The notes below the pieces were generated by a model that saw only the letters and a list, made by a program, of their open reading frames with translations, did not search any database and had not been told where the DNA came from. 44,016 nt of DNA, taken from NCBI GenBank assembly GCA_011389745.1, contig JAABTQ010000026.1, forward strand, positions 1 to 44,016. The letters run 5' to 3'. How positions within the stretch are numbered: the first letter of the stretch is position 1; the number at the start of each line of letters is the position of its first letter. The position numbers and the translations under genes were made by a program. Source of the DNA: Desulfobacteraceae bacterium (GTDB lineage: Bacteria > Desulfobacterota > Desulfobacteria > Desulfobacterales > SKZT01). This document shows positions 1 to 9,200 of the stretch, in pieces.

Positions 1-264
1 GTGGAATTCGGTGCCACCGGTTGTGTACCCTGCGACATGATGCAGCCGATTCTGGACAAATTGCAGAAAGATTACCCGGAAAAGCTGAATGTGGTATTCA
101 TTCATGTGGGTGAAGAGCAGATTCTGGCTTCGCGTTTCGGTATCCGGGCCATTCCCGTGCAGGTATTTTATGATGCCCAAGGTAAAGAGGTTTTCCGGCA
201 TACAGGTTTTTTGCCGGAGACTGAAGTGACCAAACAGATTGCAAAATTAGGGGTTGAAAAATGA
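1..264 (+). CDS. Thioredoxin-family protein, 5' end cut off by the window
   Basis: The visible 87 residues are the core of a thioredoxin fold: a CVPC redox motif at residues 8-11 and an IRAIPV segment holding the cis-proline near residue 52. The GTG at base 1 aligns with an internal valine of the neighbouring homologue, about 55 residues into that protein, so it is almost certainly not the start; an N-terminal part, probably a signal or membrane segment, lies outside the window. The stop overlaps the next start as ATGA, so the two thioredoxins are translationally coupled. Such pairs commonly sit beside CcdA/DsbD-type membrane reductases, but none is visible here. The role is probably thiol-disulfide exchange; partner unknown. 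Confidence 0.85.
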   Translation: MEFGATGCVPCDMMQPILDKLQKDYPEKLNVVFIHVGEEQILASRFGIRAIPVQVFYDAQGKEVFRHTGFLPETEVTKQIAKLGVEK

Positions 265-686
265 ACTTTAAATCCATTTGGATCATCATTATATCCATAG
301 CAATAATTGCTGTTGTGACTTTTTATAATATGATGAAGCCACCCATGACTTCCGTTGGGCCAAAAGTGAATGGGTCAACCGCCGCACCGGTATCCATAGA
401 CTTAACCCCGGGACGGGTTACCATGATTGATCTGGGTGCCACCGAGTGCGTTCCCTGCAAAATGATGGCGCCTATTCTTGAAGAGCTTAAAGGAGAATAT
501 GCCGGTAGGGCTGACATTGTTTTTATCGATGTATGGAAAGATCCGAGCCAGGCCAAAAAATTCGGAATTCGGGCCATACCGACACAAATTTTTTTTGACG
601 CTGAGGGCAAGGAGTTTTACCGTCATACCGGATTTATGGACAAAAAACGCATTGTAGATATTTTGTCCCGATTGGGTGTATCCTGA
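261..686 (+). CDS. Membrane-anchored thioredoxin-like protein
   Basis: A 141-residue protein with one N-terminal hydrophobic helix (about residues 5-24) that should anchor it to the inner membrane with the thioredoxin domain outside. The active-site motif is CVPC (C63, C66) and the cis-proline is P107 in IRAIPT. It is clearly a paralogue of the partial gene before it: the GATxCVPC, FGIRAIP and RHTGF blocks are shared. The ATG lies inside the upstream stop (ATGA), which fixes the start. The likely role is reduction or exchange of disulfides in exported proteins, for example in cytochrome c maturation; the actual substrate cannot be read from the sequence. Confidence 0.85.
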   Translation: MNFKSIWIIIISIAIIAVVTFYNMMKPPMTSVGPKVNGSTAAPVSIDLTPGRVTMIDLGATECVPCKMMAPILEELKGEYAGRADIVFIDVWKDPSQAKKFGIRAIPTQIFFDAEGKEFYRHTGFMDKKRIVDILSRLGVS

Positions 687-696
687 TGCCTGCAAA

Positions 697-1195
697 TTGA
701 ATAATTACCTGCGAAACTTTATTATTATCGCTCTGGTCGCTGCTTTCGGCATTTTCATTTTTTTCTGGTTTTTCACCGGTGATGAGATGAAAAAAACAGC
801 TCAAAAACCTGGCGGAACTGGTATCCAAAGATTCGGATGAACATCAATTAATGGCCGCGGCCAGTGCCCGAAAAATCGGCAACATGTTCACAGAGATCTG
901 CATGATAAAAATTCCGTCCCATTCCATTTCAAGAACATACAAACGGGAAAACATACCGGCCCATGTAATGGCAAGCCGATCCAGGTATTCCGAAATCTCA
1001 TTGAAATTCCATGATATTCAAATCGATTTTCCGGATGAGAGCATTGCCCGGATCGCATTTACGGCATATGTCGAGGCGATGTGGGTTTCAGGTGAACCGA
1101 TCCGGGAGGTCAGCGAATTTGTTTGCCGGATAATAAAAGTTGAAAAAGACTGGTTTTTCACCCAGATCGAAGCTATATCCGTATTGGAAAGATAA
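697..1195 (+). pseudogene. NTF2/SnoaL-like membrane-anchored protein, interrupted by a one-base frameshift in an A7 run
   Basis: Reading from TTG 697 gives a hydrophobic N-terminal helix (IIIALVAAFGIFIFFWFF) and then runs to a stop at 838-840. The frame that ends at 1195 continues exactly where the first fails: dropping one A from the run at 790-796 joins them into one protein of about 165 residues, with the linker KKQLKNLAELVSKDSDEHQL reading through. The C-terminal half resembles small cone-shaped NTF2-like domains. It follows the thioredoxin genes by 10 bases and probably belongs to the same operon. The shift could be a sequencing error, a true mutation, or slippage on the A7 tract. ATG 851 could start a shorter product. 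Function unknown. Confidence 0.6.
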
Positions 1196-1261
1196 GGAAA
1201 GATGCCCTCGATCACCGTGCATCTCAGGATACGCGTTCAGATCAGAATAAATATATTTTTC

Positions 1262-1290
1262 TTGACAAAAAAGATGTTCCTATCTATCAG
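1262..1290 (+). promoter_or_regulatory. Candidate sigma-70 promoter for the SpmA/SpmB-type gene
   Basis: TTGACA at 1262-1267 is followed after 17 bases by TATCAG at 1285-1290. The -35 is perfect and the -10 matches four of six positions. It lies 40 bases before the ATG at 1331. Confidence 0.5.
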
Positions 1291-1330
1291 GTTGTGCCAA
1301 TGTTACCCATATTCTGGAAGATAATCCTCG

Positions 1331-2560
1331 ATGCTTAACAAACTCTGGCTGAGCTTCTTTATGGTGGCCTTTGCCGCCTCACTTTGGCAATGGCTGGGGT
1401 TGGGTGATAGCGAAGTGTTCAGTCGCCTGGTTGCGGCTTTATTCGATATGGCGAAATTGAGTGTTGAGATTGTCCTTTTGCTGGTTGGCACCCTGACTCT
1501 TTGGCTGGGTCTTCTGACAATTGCCGAAAAAGCAGGTTTGATCAATCTGATGGCCCGAATACTTGACCCATTGTTTCGCCGTTTGATGCCTGATGTGCCC
1601 AGTGGCCATCCAGCAATAGGGCATATTACCATGAACTTTGCCGCCAATGTGCTGGGTCTTGACAACGCTGCCACCCCAATCGGCCTCAGGGCCATGCATG
1701 CACTGCAAAGCCTCAATCCCGAACCAGACACGGCCAGCAATTCACAAATTCTTTTTCTGGTGCTTAACACATCTTCTTTGACCCTATTGCCTGTAACCAT
1801 TTTCATGTACCGCGCCCAGCAGGGAGCGGCTGAACCCACAGCGGTGTTCCTTCCTATACTATTGGCCACCACGGCCTCCAGTCTGGTCGGCCTGATGACT
1901 GTGGCAGCAATTCAAAGGCTAAAGATATGGGACCCGGTGGTACTGGGTTTTTTCGGTGCTGGTGCGCTGGCACTTGGGGTCCTGCTGACCGGACTGGCCG
2001 GGATGTCGGCCCAGGTTCTCGCAGCCACTTCAACCCTGGTCGGCAACCTGGTGTTGTTCGGTGTCATCATCGGTTTTTTACTGATAGCCGCGCTTCGCCG
2101 GGTCAATGTCTACGAAAGCTTTATCGAGGGCGCCAAGCAGGGCTTTGATGTCTCGGTATCACTTCTGCCCTATCTGGTGGCCATGCTGGTGGCCATTGGT
2201 GTTCTTCGCGCCAGTGGTGCCCTGGATGCGGGTCTGGATGGTATCCGCTGGATGGCCGAAGGGATAGGATGGGATATACGCTTTATTGATGCGCTGCCGA
2301 CCGCCTTCATGAAACCCTTCTCTGGAAGTGGCGCTCGTGCCATGCTGATTGAAACCATGAATAACTTCGGGGTGGACAGCTTTCCTGCCCTGCTGGCCGC
2401 GACTATGCAGGGAAGTACCGAGACCACCTTTTACGTGCTGGCGGTCTATTTCGGAGCAGTGGGAATCCGGCGCGTGCGCCATGCGGTGGGTTGCGCACTG
2501 ATTGCGGATCTGGCCGGTATTCTGACCTCGATTGCTGTATGTTACTGGTTCTTTGGGTAA
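1331..2560 (+). CDS. SpmA-SpmB fusion-type membrane protein with nucleoside-recognition (Gate) domains
   Basis: A 409-residue polytopic membrane protein with about eight hydrophobic helices. The first half (FAANVLGLDNAATPIGLRAM and following) matches SpmA and the second half (DVSVSLLPYLVAMLVAIGVL, PFSGSGARAM, GSTETTFYVLAVYFG) matches SpmB. In Bacillus these are two separate spore maturation genes; single-chain versions are known in Gram-negative bacteria that do not sporulate, where the role is unclear, possibly transport of a nucleoside-like or other small solute. No sporulation gene is present nearby. A candidate promoter precedes it; it is followed 76 bases later by the acyl-CoA synthetase genes, which it may share transcripts with. 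Confidence 0.85.
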   Translation: MLNKLWLSFFMVAFAASLWQWLGLGDSEVFSRLVAALFDMAKLSVEIVLLLVGTLTLWLGLLTIAEKAGLINLMARILDPLFRRLMPDVPSGHPAIGHITMNFAANVLGLDNAATPIGLRAMHALQSLNPEPDTASNSQILFLVLNTSSLTLLPVTIFMYRAQQGAAEPTAVFLPILLATTASSLVGLMTVAAIQRLKIWDPVVLGFFGAGALALGVLLTGLAGMSAQVLAATSTLVGNLVLFGVIIGFLLIAALRRVNVYESFIEGAKQGFDVSVSLLPYLVAMLVAIGVLRASGALDAGLDGIRWMAEGIGWDIRFIDALPTAFMKPFSGSGARAMLIETMNNFGVDSFPALLAATMQGSTETTFYVLAVYFGAVGIRRVRHAVGCALIADLAGILTSIAVCYWFFG

Positions 2561-2636
2561 GCATATTGACCTTAGCTTCTGAAAATCTTAGTATGAGCTA
2601 TGGGCTAACTCAAAAACCGTACCGGTAATTAATTCT

Positions 2637-4037
2637 ATGCAAAACAACTCAGATTTAAACGAGCTGCTGAATCCCCGGTCCATTGCCGTTATCGGGGCCA
2701 CCAACACTCCAGGCAGAGTGGGACGAATCATATTCGAACAGCTTCTTCGTTTCAAAGGCCCGGTTTATCCGGTCAATATTCGTGAAAATGAAATTCTTGG
2801 AAGAAAATCTTATGAACATGTGGAGGTGCTTCCTGAAACCGTGGATCTGGCTGTTATTGCCATAAAAGCGGAAAGCGCTGTCAGGGTAGCTAATGATTGC
2901 GCCCGAAAAGGTATTCCAAAGCTGATCATCGTAGCGGGCGGTTTTAGTGAGTCCGGCGAAAAAGGACGAGCACTGGAAGACTGGCTTGTGTCCATCACTC
3001 AAAACAGTAATACGCGAATTTTAGGTCCGAACACTCTGGGACTTTTTTTGCCTCACAACCAGTTGGATACCATTTTCGTGGATCACGGTGACAAGGCTTT
3101 GGCCGGAGGAGGAGGGGTTGCATTTATTTCTCAGAGCGGCTCCGTCGGTACCGAGGCTTTAGGGCTTGCCAGCAATACCGGTTTTGGGTTGCGCTCATTT
3201 GTTGGGCTTGGCAATAAATGTGACCTGGATGAATTGGATTTTCTTTCGTGGTTCGGCCAGGACCCGGAGACTACCTGCCTGGCCTTTTATATTGAAAGTT
3301 TGTCCCAGGGCCGTAAATTTCTTGAAAAAGCCCGGCAAACCTCGCTGATCAAACCGGTGGTGGTGTTGAAAGCCGGTCGTTCCGAGGCAGGGGCTGATGC
3401 GGTAAGTTCCCACACCGGAAGACTTGCCGGGTCAGACCGTGTGGTCGGAGGTGCATTTCGTCAATATGGTGTGCAAAGAGTGTTTGACGACGAAGAGCTT
3501 TGCGATGCCGCCAAGACATTGTCCGGTTTGCCTCCTGCTCAGGGAAATCGTGTGGCGATCCTGACTCCCGCCGGAGGTTATGGGGTGATGGGTGCCGACC
3601 ACGTGGAGATGACCCGGGGAGGTATCCGGCTGGAAATGGCAAGACTTTCAAACGAAACCCAGGAACAAATTTACAAAACATCCTTTTCTTTTGCATCATG
3701 CCGCAACCCGGTGGATTTGACCGCAAGCGCAAACGACCGGATGATCGGCGACGCCCTTTCAACCATTATCGATGATGATGGTGTGGACATTGTAATCTGT
3801 ACAGCGTTTTTTTCTCCTCCGTCAATTACGGATGGTCTTGTGGAATCCATAGCCTCCAGGGTCAGGGATTCTCAAAAGCCGGTAATTGTGTTCACCCAAT
3901 ACGGACCCTTTACGGACAGTTATTTGAGACAGTTTCATCGGGAAGGTATCGTGGGTTTTCCTTCTATCGGAAGAGCGGTTCGGGCAGCCAGATTTCTGGT
4001 AGAACGGGCTGGAATACTCCAATCGATCAGGGCTTAA
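2637..4037 (+). CDS. Acyl-CoA synthetase (ADP-forming), alpha subunit
   Basis: A 466-residue NDP-forming acyl-CoA ligase alpha subunit. Order: CoA-binding Rossmann domain (PRSIAVIGATNTPGRVG near residues 13-29), ligase-CoA domain with GPNTLG (130-135) and SQSGSVG (165-171), and the phosphohistidine loop SSHTGRLAG with H259 in the position of the catalytic histidine. The enzyme turns an acyl-CoA plus ADP and phosphate into acid, CoA and ATP, conserving energy in fermentation and anaerobic degradation. The ATP-grasp beta subunit follows two bases after the stop, so this is the split archaeal-type arrangement rather than a single-chain enzyme. Substrate (acetyl-, aryl- or branched acyl-CoA) cannot be told from sequence. 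Confidence 0.92.
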   Translation: MQNNSDLNELLNPRSIAVIGATNTPGRVGRIIFEQLLRFKGPVYPVNIRENEILGRKSYEHVEVLPETVDLAVIAIKAESAVRVANDCARKGIPKLIIVAGGFSESGEKGRALEDWLVSITQNSNTRILGPNTLGLFLPHNQLDTIFVDHGDKALAGGGGVAFISQSGSVGTEALGLASNTGFGLRSFVGLGNKCDLDELDFLSWFGQDPETTCLAFYIESLSQGRKFLEKARQTSLIKPVVVLKAGRSEAGADAVSSHTGRLAGSDRVVGGAFRQYGVQRVFDDEELCDAAKTLSGLPPAQGNRVAILTPAGGYGVMGADHVEMTRGGIRLEMARLSNETQEQIYKTSFSFASCRNPVDLTASANDRMIGDALSTIIDDDGVDIVICTAFFSPPSITDGLVESIASRVRDSQKPVIVFTQYGPFTDSYLRQFHREGIVGFPSIGRAVRAARFLVERAGILQSIRA

Positions 4038-4039
4038 AA

Positions 4040-4711
4040 ATGGACAGAAAAACAACCATACCAATTGACAGTTTCCTGGTTCCCGGTTATCCGGATGAAT
4101 ATGAGACAAAATTAATGCTTTCACAATGGGGTATTCCGGTACCTCGCGGAATGCGGTTTTTACCCGGAGAAAAATTTGATCCAAAAAAATTTATATATCC
4201 GGTTGTTGTCAAGGTATGTTCGGCCCATATTCTTCATAAAACCGACCAGGGCGGTGTGGTCATGGGAGTTGAATCATCCAGGATAAAAGAAGTCTTGAAT
4301 GATTTCGTAAACAAATTTCCCGGCACTCCTATTCTTGTGGAAGAGCAGATTCATTTCCGGGGGCCTGAGCTAATCGTAGGTGCTTTGGTGGATCACAGCT
4401 TCGGAACTGCGGTCATGGTTGGTGCCGGAGGAGTTCTTACCGAGCTTTACAAGGACGTAGCCTTTCGCCTTGCCCCCCTGACTTTTCAGGAAGCCGGCCG
4501 GATGCTTCGGGAATTGACGGTCTCGCCCGCTTTTTTTGGATATCGAGGGTTAAAGTGCGACCCGGACAGCCTGAGTCGAATCATTTCCGCAACCGCCGAC
4601 TTTGCAGTTGGAATTGGGGAACGTTTCAGTCAACTTGATATCAATCCTTTGGTTTTCTCCGGCGACCGATGGATCGCATTAGATGCCAAACTTGTTCTGA
4701 ATCATGATTAA
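4040..4711 (+). CDS. Acyl-CoA synthetase (ADP-forming), beta subunit (ATP-grasp)
   Basis: A 223-residue ATP-grasp subunit, the usual length for a separate beta chain. Visible motifs are FIYPVVVKVCSAHILHKTDQ (nucleotide-binding lysine and the HKTD loop), GGVV, ILVEEQI, and the C-terminal LDINPLV strand that holds a metal ligand. It follows the alpha gene after two bases and overlaps the downstream peptidase gene by eight bases, so the three are cotranscribed. It supplies the ADP-phosphorylating half of the alpha-beta enzyme in the cytoplasm. Confidence 0.92.
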   Translation: MDRKTTIPIDSFLVPGYPDEYETKLMLSQWGIPVPRGMRFLPGEKFDPKKFIYPVVVKVCSAHILHKTDQGGVVMGVESSRIKEVLNDFVNKFPGTPILVEEQIHFRGPELIVGALVDHSFGTAVMVGAGGVLTELYKDVAFRLAPLTFQEAGRMLRELTVSPAFFGYRGLKCDPDSLSRIISATADFAVGIGERFSQLDINPLVFSGDRWIALDAKLVLNHD

Positions 4712-5615
4712 TCGTCGGCTGAATAATACTTTTTTTAATGTGATTTCGATCATAGTGCTATTTTTTATTCTACCGGGCCAGATTCGGGCGGAAAGACCTG
4801 AAGTGTTTGAAACAAATGAAGTCCTCATATTGTTCGAGCCGGGAATTGGTGAGGGCGCCGAGAACGTGGCGCAAATTTTTACTGAAATCAAAGTCAAAAC
4901 CGAGGCCCTTTTCGGATGGACCTATAACCAAAAACCTTTTATAGTACTGATCAACAATAGGGACCGGTTCCTTAAAACGGCAGATCATCCCATCACCATC
5001 GCCTATGCAATTCCCAATCGGAACCTTATCGCCATCGACTATTCCAAAGTGGTTACCACGCCTTTTTCACTGGAAACTACGCTTACCCATGAATTTTGCC
5101 ATCTTTTGCTTCATGATCATATCCCCAATATTCCCAGATGGCTGGATGAAGGTCTTTGCCAGTGGGCAAGCGGCGGCTTCGATGAAATTATTTACAACCT
5201 CAGGCAATCGGCGCTGAACCAGGCGTCATTGACCGGCAATCTTATCCCTTTTGAAAGCCTGAGCTCCGGTTTTCCCAGATCCGAACGGGACAGAATCCTT
5301 GCATATGAACAAAGCAAAAGCTTTATCACTTATCTTGTTCGCCATTTTGGAGAGAATAAAATTCTCGAGCTTCTTGATCAAATGGCCCAAGGAGAAATTT
5401 TCAGCGAAGCTTTTTACAACGTTTACCGGAAAAGTCTCGATCAAATGGAAATATCATGGAAAGAATCCATCCGCAAAGATCTGACCTGGTTTACTTATTT
5501 CAGCAATCATCTCTACGAACTCCTTTTCGTTGCCGGGGCTTTTCTGACCATCATCGGGTTTTTAAAACTCATTCGAAAAAAACATCAGTACAAGGATGAT
5601 GATTTTGATGAGTAG
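4704..5615 (+). CDS. Exported, membrane-anchored zinc metallopeptidase (peptidase MA-like)
   Basis: 303 residues with an N-terminal signal or anchor helix (about 11-24, possible cleavage after QIRA), a gluzincin-type core with THEFCHLLLHD (H129, E130, H133) and the downstream WLDEG glutamate (E149), and a C-terminal helix (about 272-291) followed by a basic and acidic tail. The fold corresponds to the peptidase MA-like group. Both ends look membrane-associated, placing the catalytic domain in the periplasm. The ATG overlaps the beta-subunit stop by eight bases, so expression is coupled to an unrelated metabolic enzyme. The substrate is unknown. Confidence 0.8.
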   Translation: MINRRLNNTFFNVISIIVLFFILPGQIRAERPEVFETNEVLILFEPGIGEGAENVAQIFTEIKVKTEALFGWTYNQKPFIVLINNRDRFLKTADHPITIAYAIPNRNLIAIDYSKVVTTPFSLETTLTHEFCHLLLHDHIPNIPRWLDEGLCQWASGGFDEIIYNLRQSALNQASLTGNLIPFESLSSGFPRSERDRILAYEQSKSFITYLVRHFGENKILELLDQMAQGEIFSEAFYNVYRKSLDQMEISWKESIRKDLTWFTYFSNHLYELLFVAGAFLTIIGFLKLIRKKHQYKDDDFDE

Positions 5616-5625
5616 CCAAGAATCA

Positions 5626-5651
5626 GGTTTCGGGTTTCAGGGTTTCAGGGG
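5626..5651. repeat. Short tandem GGTTTCA-like repeat
   Basis: Three consecutive units of 7-8 bases of the form GGTTTC(G/A)G lie just after the peptidase stop. It is a low-complexity remnant with no sign of function. Confidence 0.5.
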
Positions 5652-5679
5652 TAGGGTGTCCAGCCATGCAGAGAATGAA

Positions 5680-5708
5680 TTGACAATGGTCGGATCAAAA
5701 AGTAGAAT
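5680..5708 (+). promoter_or_regulatory. Candidate sigma-70 promoter for the J-domain gene
   Basis: TTGACA at 5680-5685 and TAGAAT at 5703-5708 are separated by exactly 17 bases; the ATG is at 5747. Confidence 0.6.
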
Positions 5709-5746
5709 GACTATATAATTTTTGAAATTCATCATAAATCAAAAAC

Positions 5747-6205
5747 ATGTTGAAAATTATCGCTACCATACTGGCCATCATTTATGCGATTTGGCCTTTT
5801 GATCTTATCCCTAATTTTATCGTTGGTCTTGGATGGATTGATGACATCCTGGTACTTGCCATGGTCTGGTACTATTTTTACTCAAACCGGGCAAAATCAT
5901 CAGACACATTCGGGCAATTTAAACAACAACACGATTATTACCAGCAGCAATATGGAAACCGCCGGCGAGGCAGTACCGACAATCGCGGCCAACAACAGGG
6001 AACGGGTGATGAAAAAAAAGACCCATATACGGTCCTGGGCGTTGCAAGAAATGCTTCTGCTGATGAAATCAAAAAAGCCTATCGCCGATTGGTCAACACC
6101 TATCACCCCGATAAGGTGGGCCACATGGGTGAAGAATTCCAGCAACTGGCCGAAGAAAAATTCAAGGAAATTCAGGAAGCCTACCTGCAACTGAAAACCA
6201 AATGA
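5747..6205 (+). CDS. DUF1232-like membrane segment fused to a C-terminal J domain
   Basis: 152 residues. The N-terminus ([20 protein letters not shown]) resembles the DUF1232/YkvA membrane segment, followed by a second hydrophobic stretch. A Gln-rich linker (about 56-86) leads to a J domain at 92-150 with the HPD tripeptide at 120-122, which stimulates DnaK ATPase. There is no Gly/Phe-rich region, zinc finger or client-binding domain, so this is a membrane-tethered type C J protein that would recruit DnaK to the inner membrane. It has its own promoter and converges on tssM with a gap of only 30 bases. Confidence 0.85.
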   Translation: MLKIIATILAIIYAIWPFDLIPNFIVGLGWIDDILVLAMVWYYFYSNRAKSSDTFGQFKQQHDYYQQQYGNRRRGSTDNRGQQQGTGDEKKDPYTVLGVARNASADEIKKAYRRLVNTYHPDKVGHMGEEFQQLAEEKFKEIQEAYLQLKTK

Positions 6206-6235
6206 TAGACAATTGCTATGTGCTTACGGACTTTA

Positions 6236-9200
6236 TCAATCCCAGCAAAGTGCTATATTTTTAGGTAAACCTGGCATCTCAGGCTTTTTTTCCACTTTTT
6301 TGAGCAACGCCAGAACCCTTTCATAATTTCTAAACTGGTAATTCACCATGATTTGGGTAATATTCAGCCTCTCCAAAGCGGATCGATGTTTCGGAAAATC
6401 CCTGGGATAGAACGTTCTGGTTCCTCGGGAAAAGTCTTGTAAAAACCTTGGAAATGCATTACTTCCTGTATATTTTCTTGTCAGAACCAAATTGTCCACC
6501 TTGATACTGAAGACAACATCCCCGCAATTGTCCGGTGACCAGTTGATGGTTTTTTGGACAGGAAAATTCAAATTTACCATGGTGAAAGCCTGATTTAGGC
6601 ATTTCACATCAAGATTTGTGGCGTGAGGCATGATTTGGGCATCAGAGTTGGCATCAGTAGGTAACCCTCTGATGTTAACTGAATAATTGGACTGGATTCT
6701 TTGTTCGGTTTCCGGTCTTCTATGCTGATCCATTAAGGCTCCCTGAGTCAAAAAATTAAAAAAAGAGTTTTTAAATGTTATTTTTTTTCCCAGTGCTTCC
6801 TTTGAATAATAATTTTTGTCGGGGTTTCGACCAACAAAAGGTTTTGCCGGGCCATCAATAAACTTTGTAATCAAACCATTCCGGCCAAGCATTAAATTAG
6901 CCATGCTGTTGATGTCGGAAATTTCCTGAGCCTCCTCTATGACATTTTCTGCCCATAAAGTTTCGATCTGGCAGGATGATTCCCGTGTTGCATACTCCAG
7001 CAAAAAATCCCATGGACCTTTGACCAGATCCCAGAACATGGGTTGTTCCGCTGTTAAACCTGTCATGGCTGTTTCCATATCTTGAATGGCATTTTGGGCT
7101 ATAAAAAAAGGTGAAATGCTTATGGCAGGATTTTCTTCAAAAATTTCCCGGGTAATTTGGAATGCTATTTGCCTGGAGGATGCAATCGACGTGATTTCCT
7201 GCAATGCATTTTTGTATTGCATATAGGCCTTTTCCGCAACCATGCGGGACCGGATAAGTTCCGATTCCCCCGGATATTCACCCAAACCGTTTTTTTGCTG
7301 GAATTTTTTTATGGTTGCCTTAACTTTTTTTGTGGTCCTTTTGAAAATTCCTGAATTTTTCGAAGCCCCGATACCCTCTCCTGATTTGTCTTCCACATGG
7401 CTCCCGGCAATATAAAATTCAAAAACAAGATTTACCCATGCCGGTAAATCCTTATCCCCAAAAAATCCGTCGTAAAAAGGCGCCAGTTCTTCAGCCATCG
7501 TGTCAAGAACAACAAAATAAGGACTGTTATCAGAAGCCATAATGGAGGCCATTTGCTGCCATTCCTTTTTTCCGTTGAGAAGTTCAACGTTTTTTGGAAA
7601 TTTCTTACCAAATTCATACCATTCGTTAAAATAGGATTCCTTATACCATCGCTCAAATTCCGCTTTACGGTCTGCAAGCAAAATCGGGTCGGGCAGTGCC
7701 TCTTCCATTTCCTGAATGAAGGTCTCTATCATTACCTTTCCTTCGGAAGTAAATGCCCGATGCACTATTGCCCCTCTGACTATTGAGGAATTCTCCTCAT
7801 TTTTCCCCGGGGATTCTTCGGATACTATTGGATAATTTGTTTCGGAAGAGGTGCGGTCTTTCCAAAAAGCATGTAAAAAAATATCGGATATTGTCGGTTC
7901 CTGATTTATCCAGGCCACAATCCAGTGAATCTCATTGGGCCTGAAATCCAAAAGGTGTTTAAGCCGGCTCTGAAGCGTATTTATCTCCTGCTCTAATTGG
8001 CTCGTGTCATCTCTCCAGGCCAGATTGGAGAGATAAAGGCTATGAAACTGTTTTTGCAGTTCAGGAATAAATTGTCGATTTGCTGAAACCACAATGCTAT
8101 CATAAAAAGGCTGAGGTTTTTTATCTAGTCCTTCGAGATCTTTACCTTCCAGATGTGCTCTTAGTAAATTAATTCGACGCACCAGGTGTGCCGCATACCA
8201 TCCTATTTCCTCATCAGAAGTAACAGCAGAAAAACCGGAAAGGGGATCCGACATATGCTTGTCAAATGATACCAGGAATACATCATTGAACCTGGAGCAA
8301 AATTTTTCCTTGAGTTTTTTTTCGATGCCCAGACTCTCGGTGAGCCAAAAGCGTGGAATCCACCATTTATTATTCTGTTCCTCGATATTTAGAATCGCCT
8401 GATGAAGACGATCCAGGGTCGCCAGGTCGGTAAAAATTTCTCCTTGTAAAACAAGAAGGGGTTGGAAATCACTAGCGGCATCTTTCAAGGTGTTCAGGTT
8501 TTTGACAAAAGAAAAGCTGAGCAAGCCGCAAAGCGCAATAGATATTGCGATCCAGGAGGTCAATCCTAAATTTCGGGTCAGTCTCCCCCATCCCAGTGTC
8601 CTTTGCGTTGAAGTAAAAAGTTCTCTGTCTTTGGGAAGTATTTTTGAAAAGAAATCATGTAGAAAAAAATTTTTGGTTGTTCCCGAAAGGAGTTCTTTTT
8701 CCTGGATAAGCCCAAAAGAATTCATAAAATGGGAGTAAGGGTTTCCTTCCTGACGCCCGCTGGTGTAAAATATTCCGCGTAAAACCGGGGTTTCCTGATT
8801 GGGATTTTCCTCAAATGCTGCTTTGATAAATGTATCCAGTCCGGGTTTGATCCGCTCGAACTCTTCAGGAAAAAGCAGAAGTTCCGGGTCAATCTTTAAG
8901 CCGGAACGCTGGAAAATTAATAGTCTTAAATTTTTTAGTCGATCACCTATAATTCGGACCGTCCGTTCATGAAGTGCCATGGCATCCCTGAGCATTTCCT
9001 GGTTCAGAAATCCCATAGCCTGGTCCAGATTTTTTTCGGAAAAGTTGCTGCAAAATTTTGTCATGCCCAGGATCAGATCACATTTGGTGACCATAAGATA
9101 TATGGGAAATTTGGTGCCGCAAACTTCCATCAGCTCATCAGTAAGTTTGCGGATATTGCGGCCGTCATCTTCAAGAATTTCCATCCTTGGATCTATAAGT

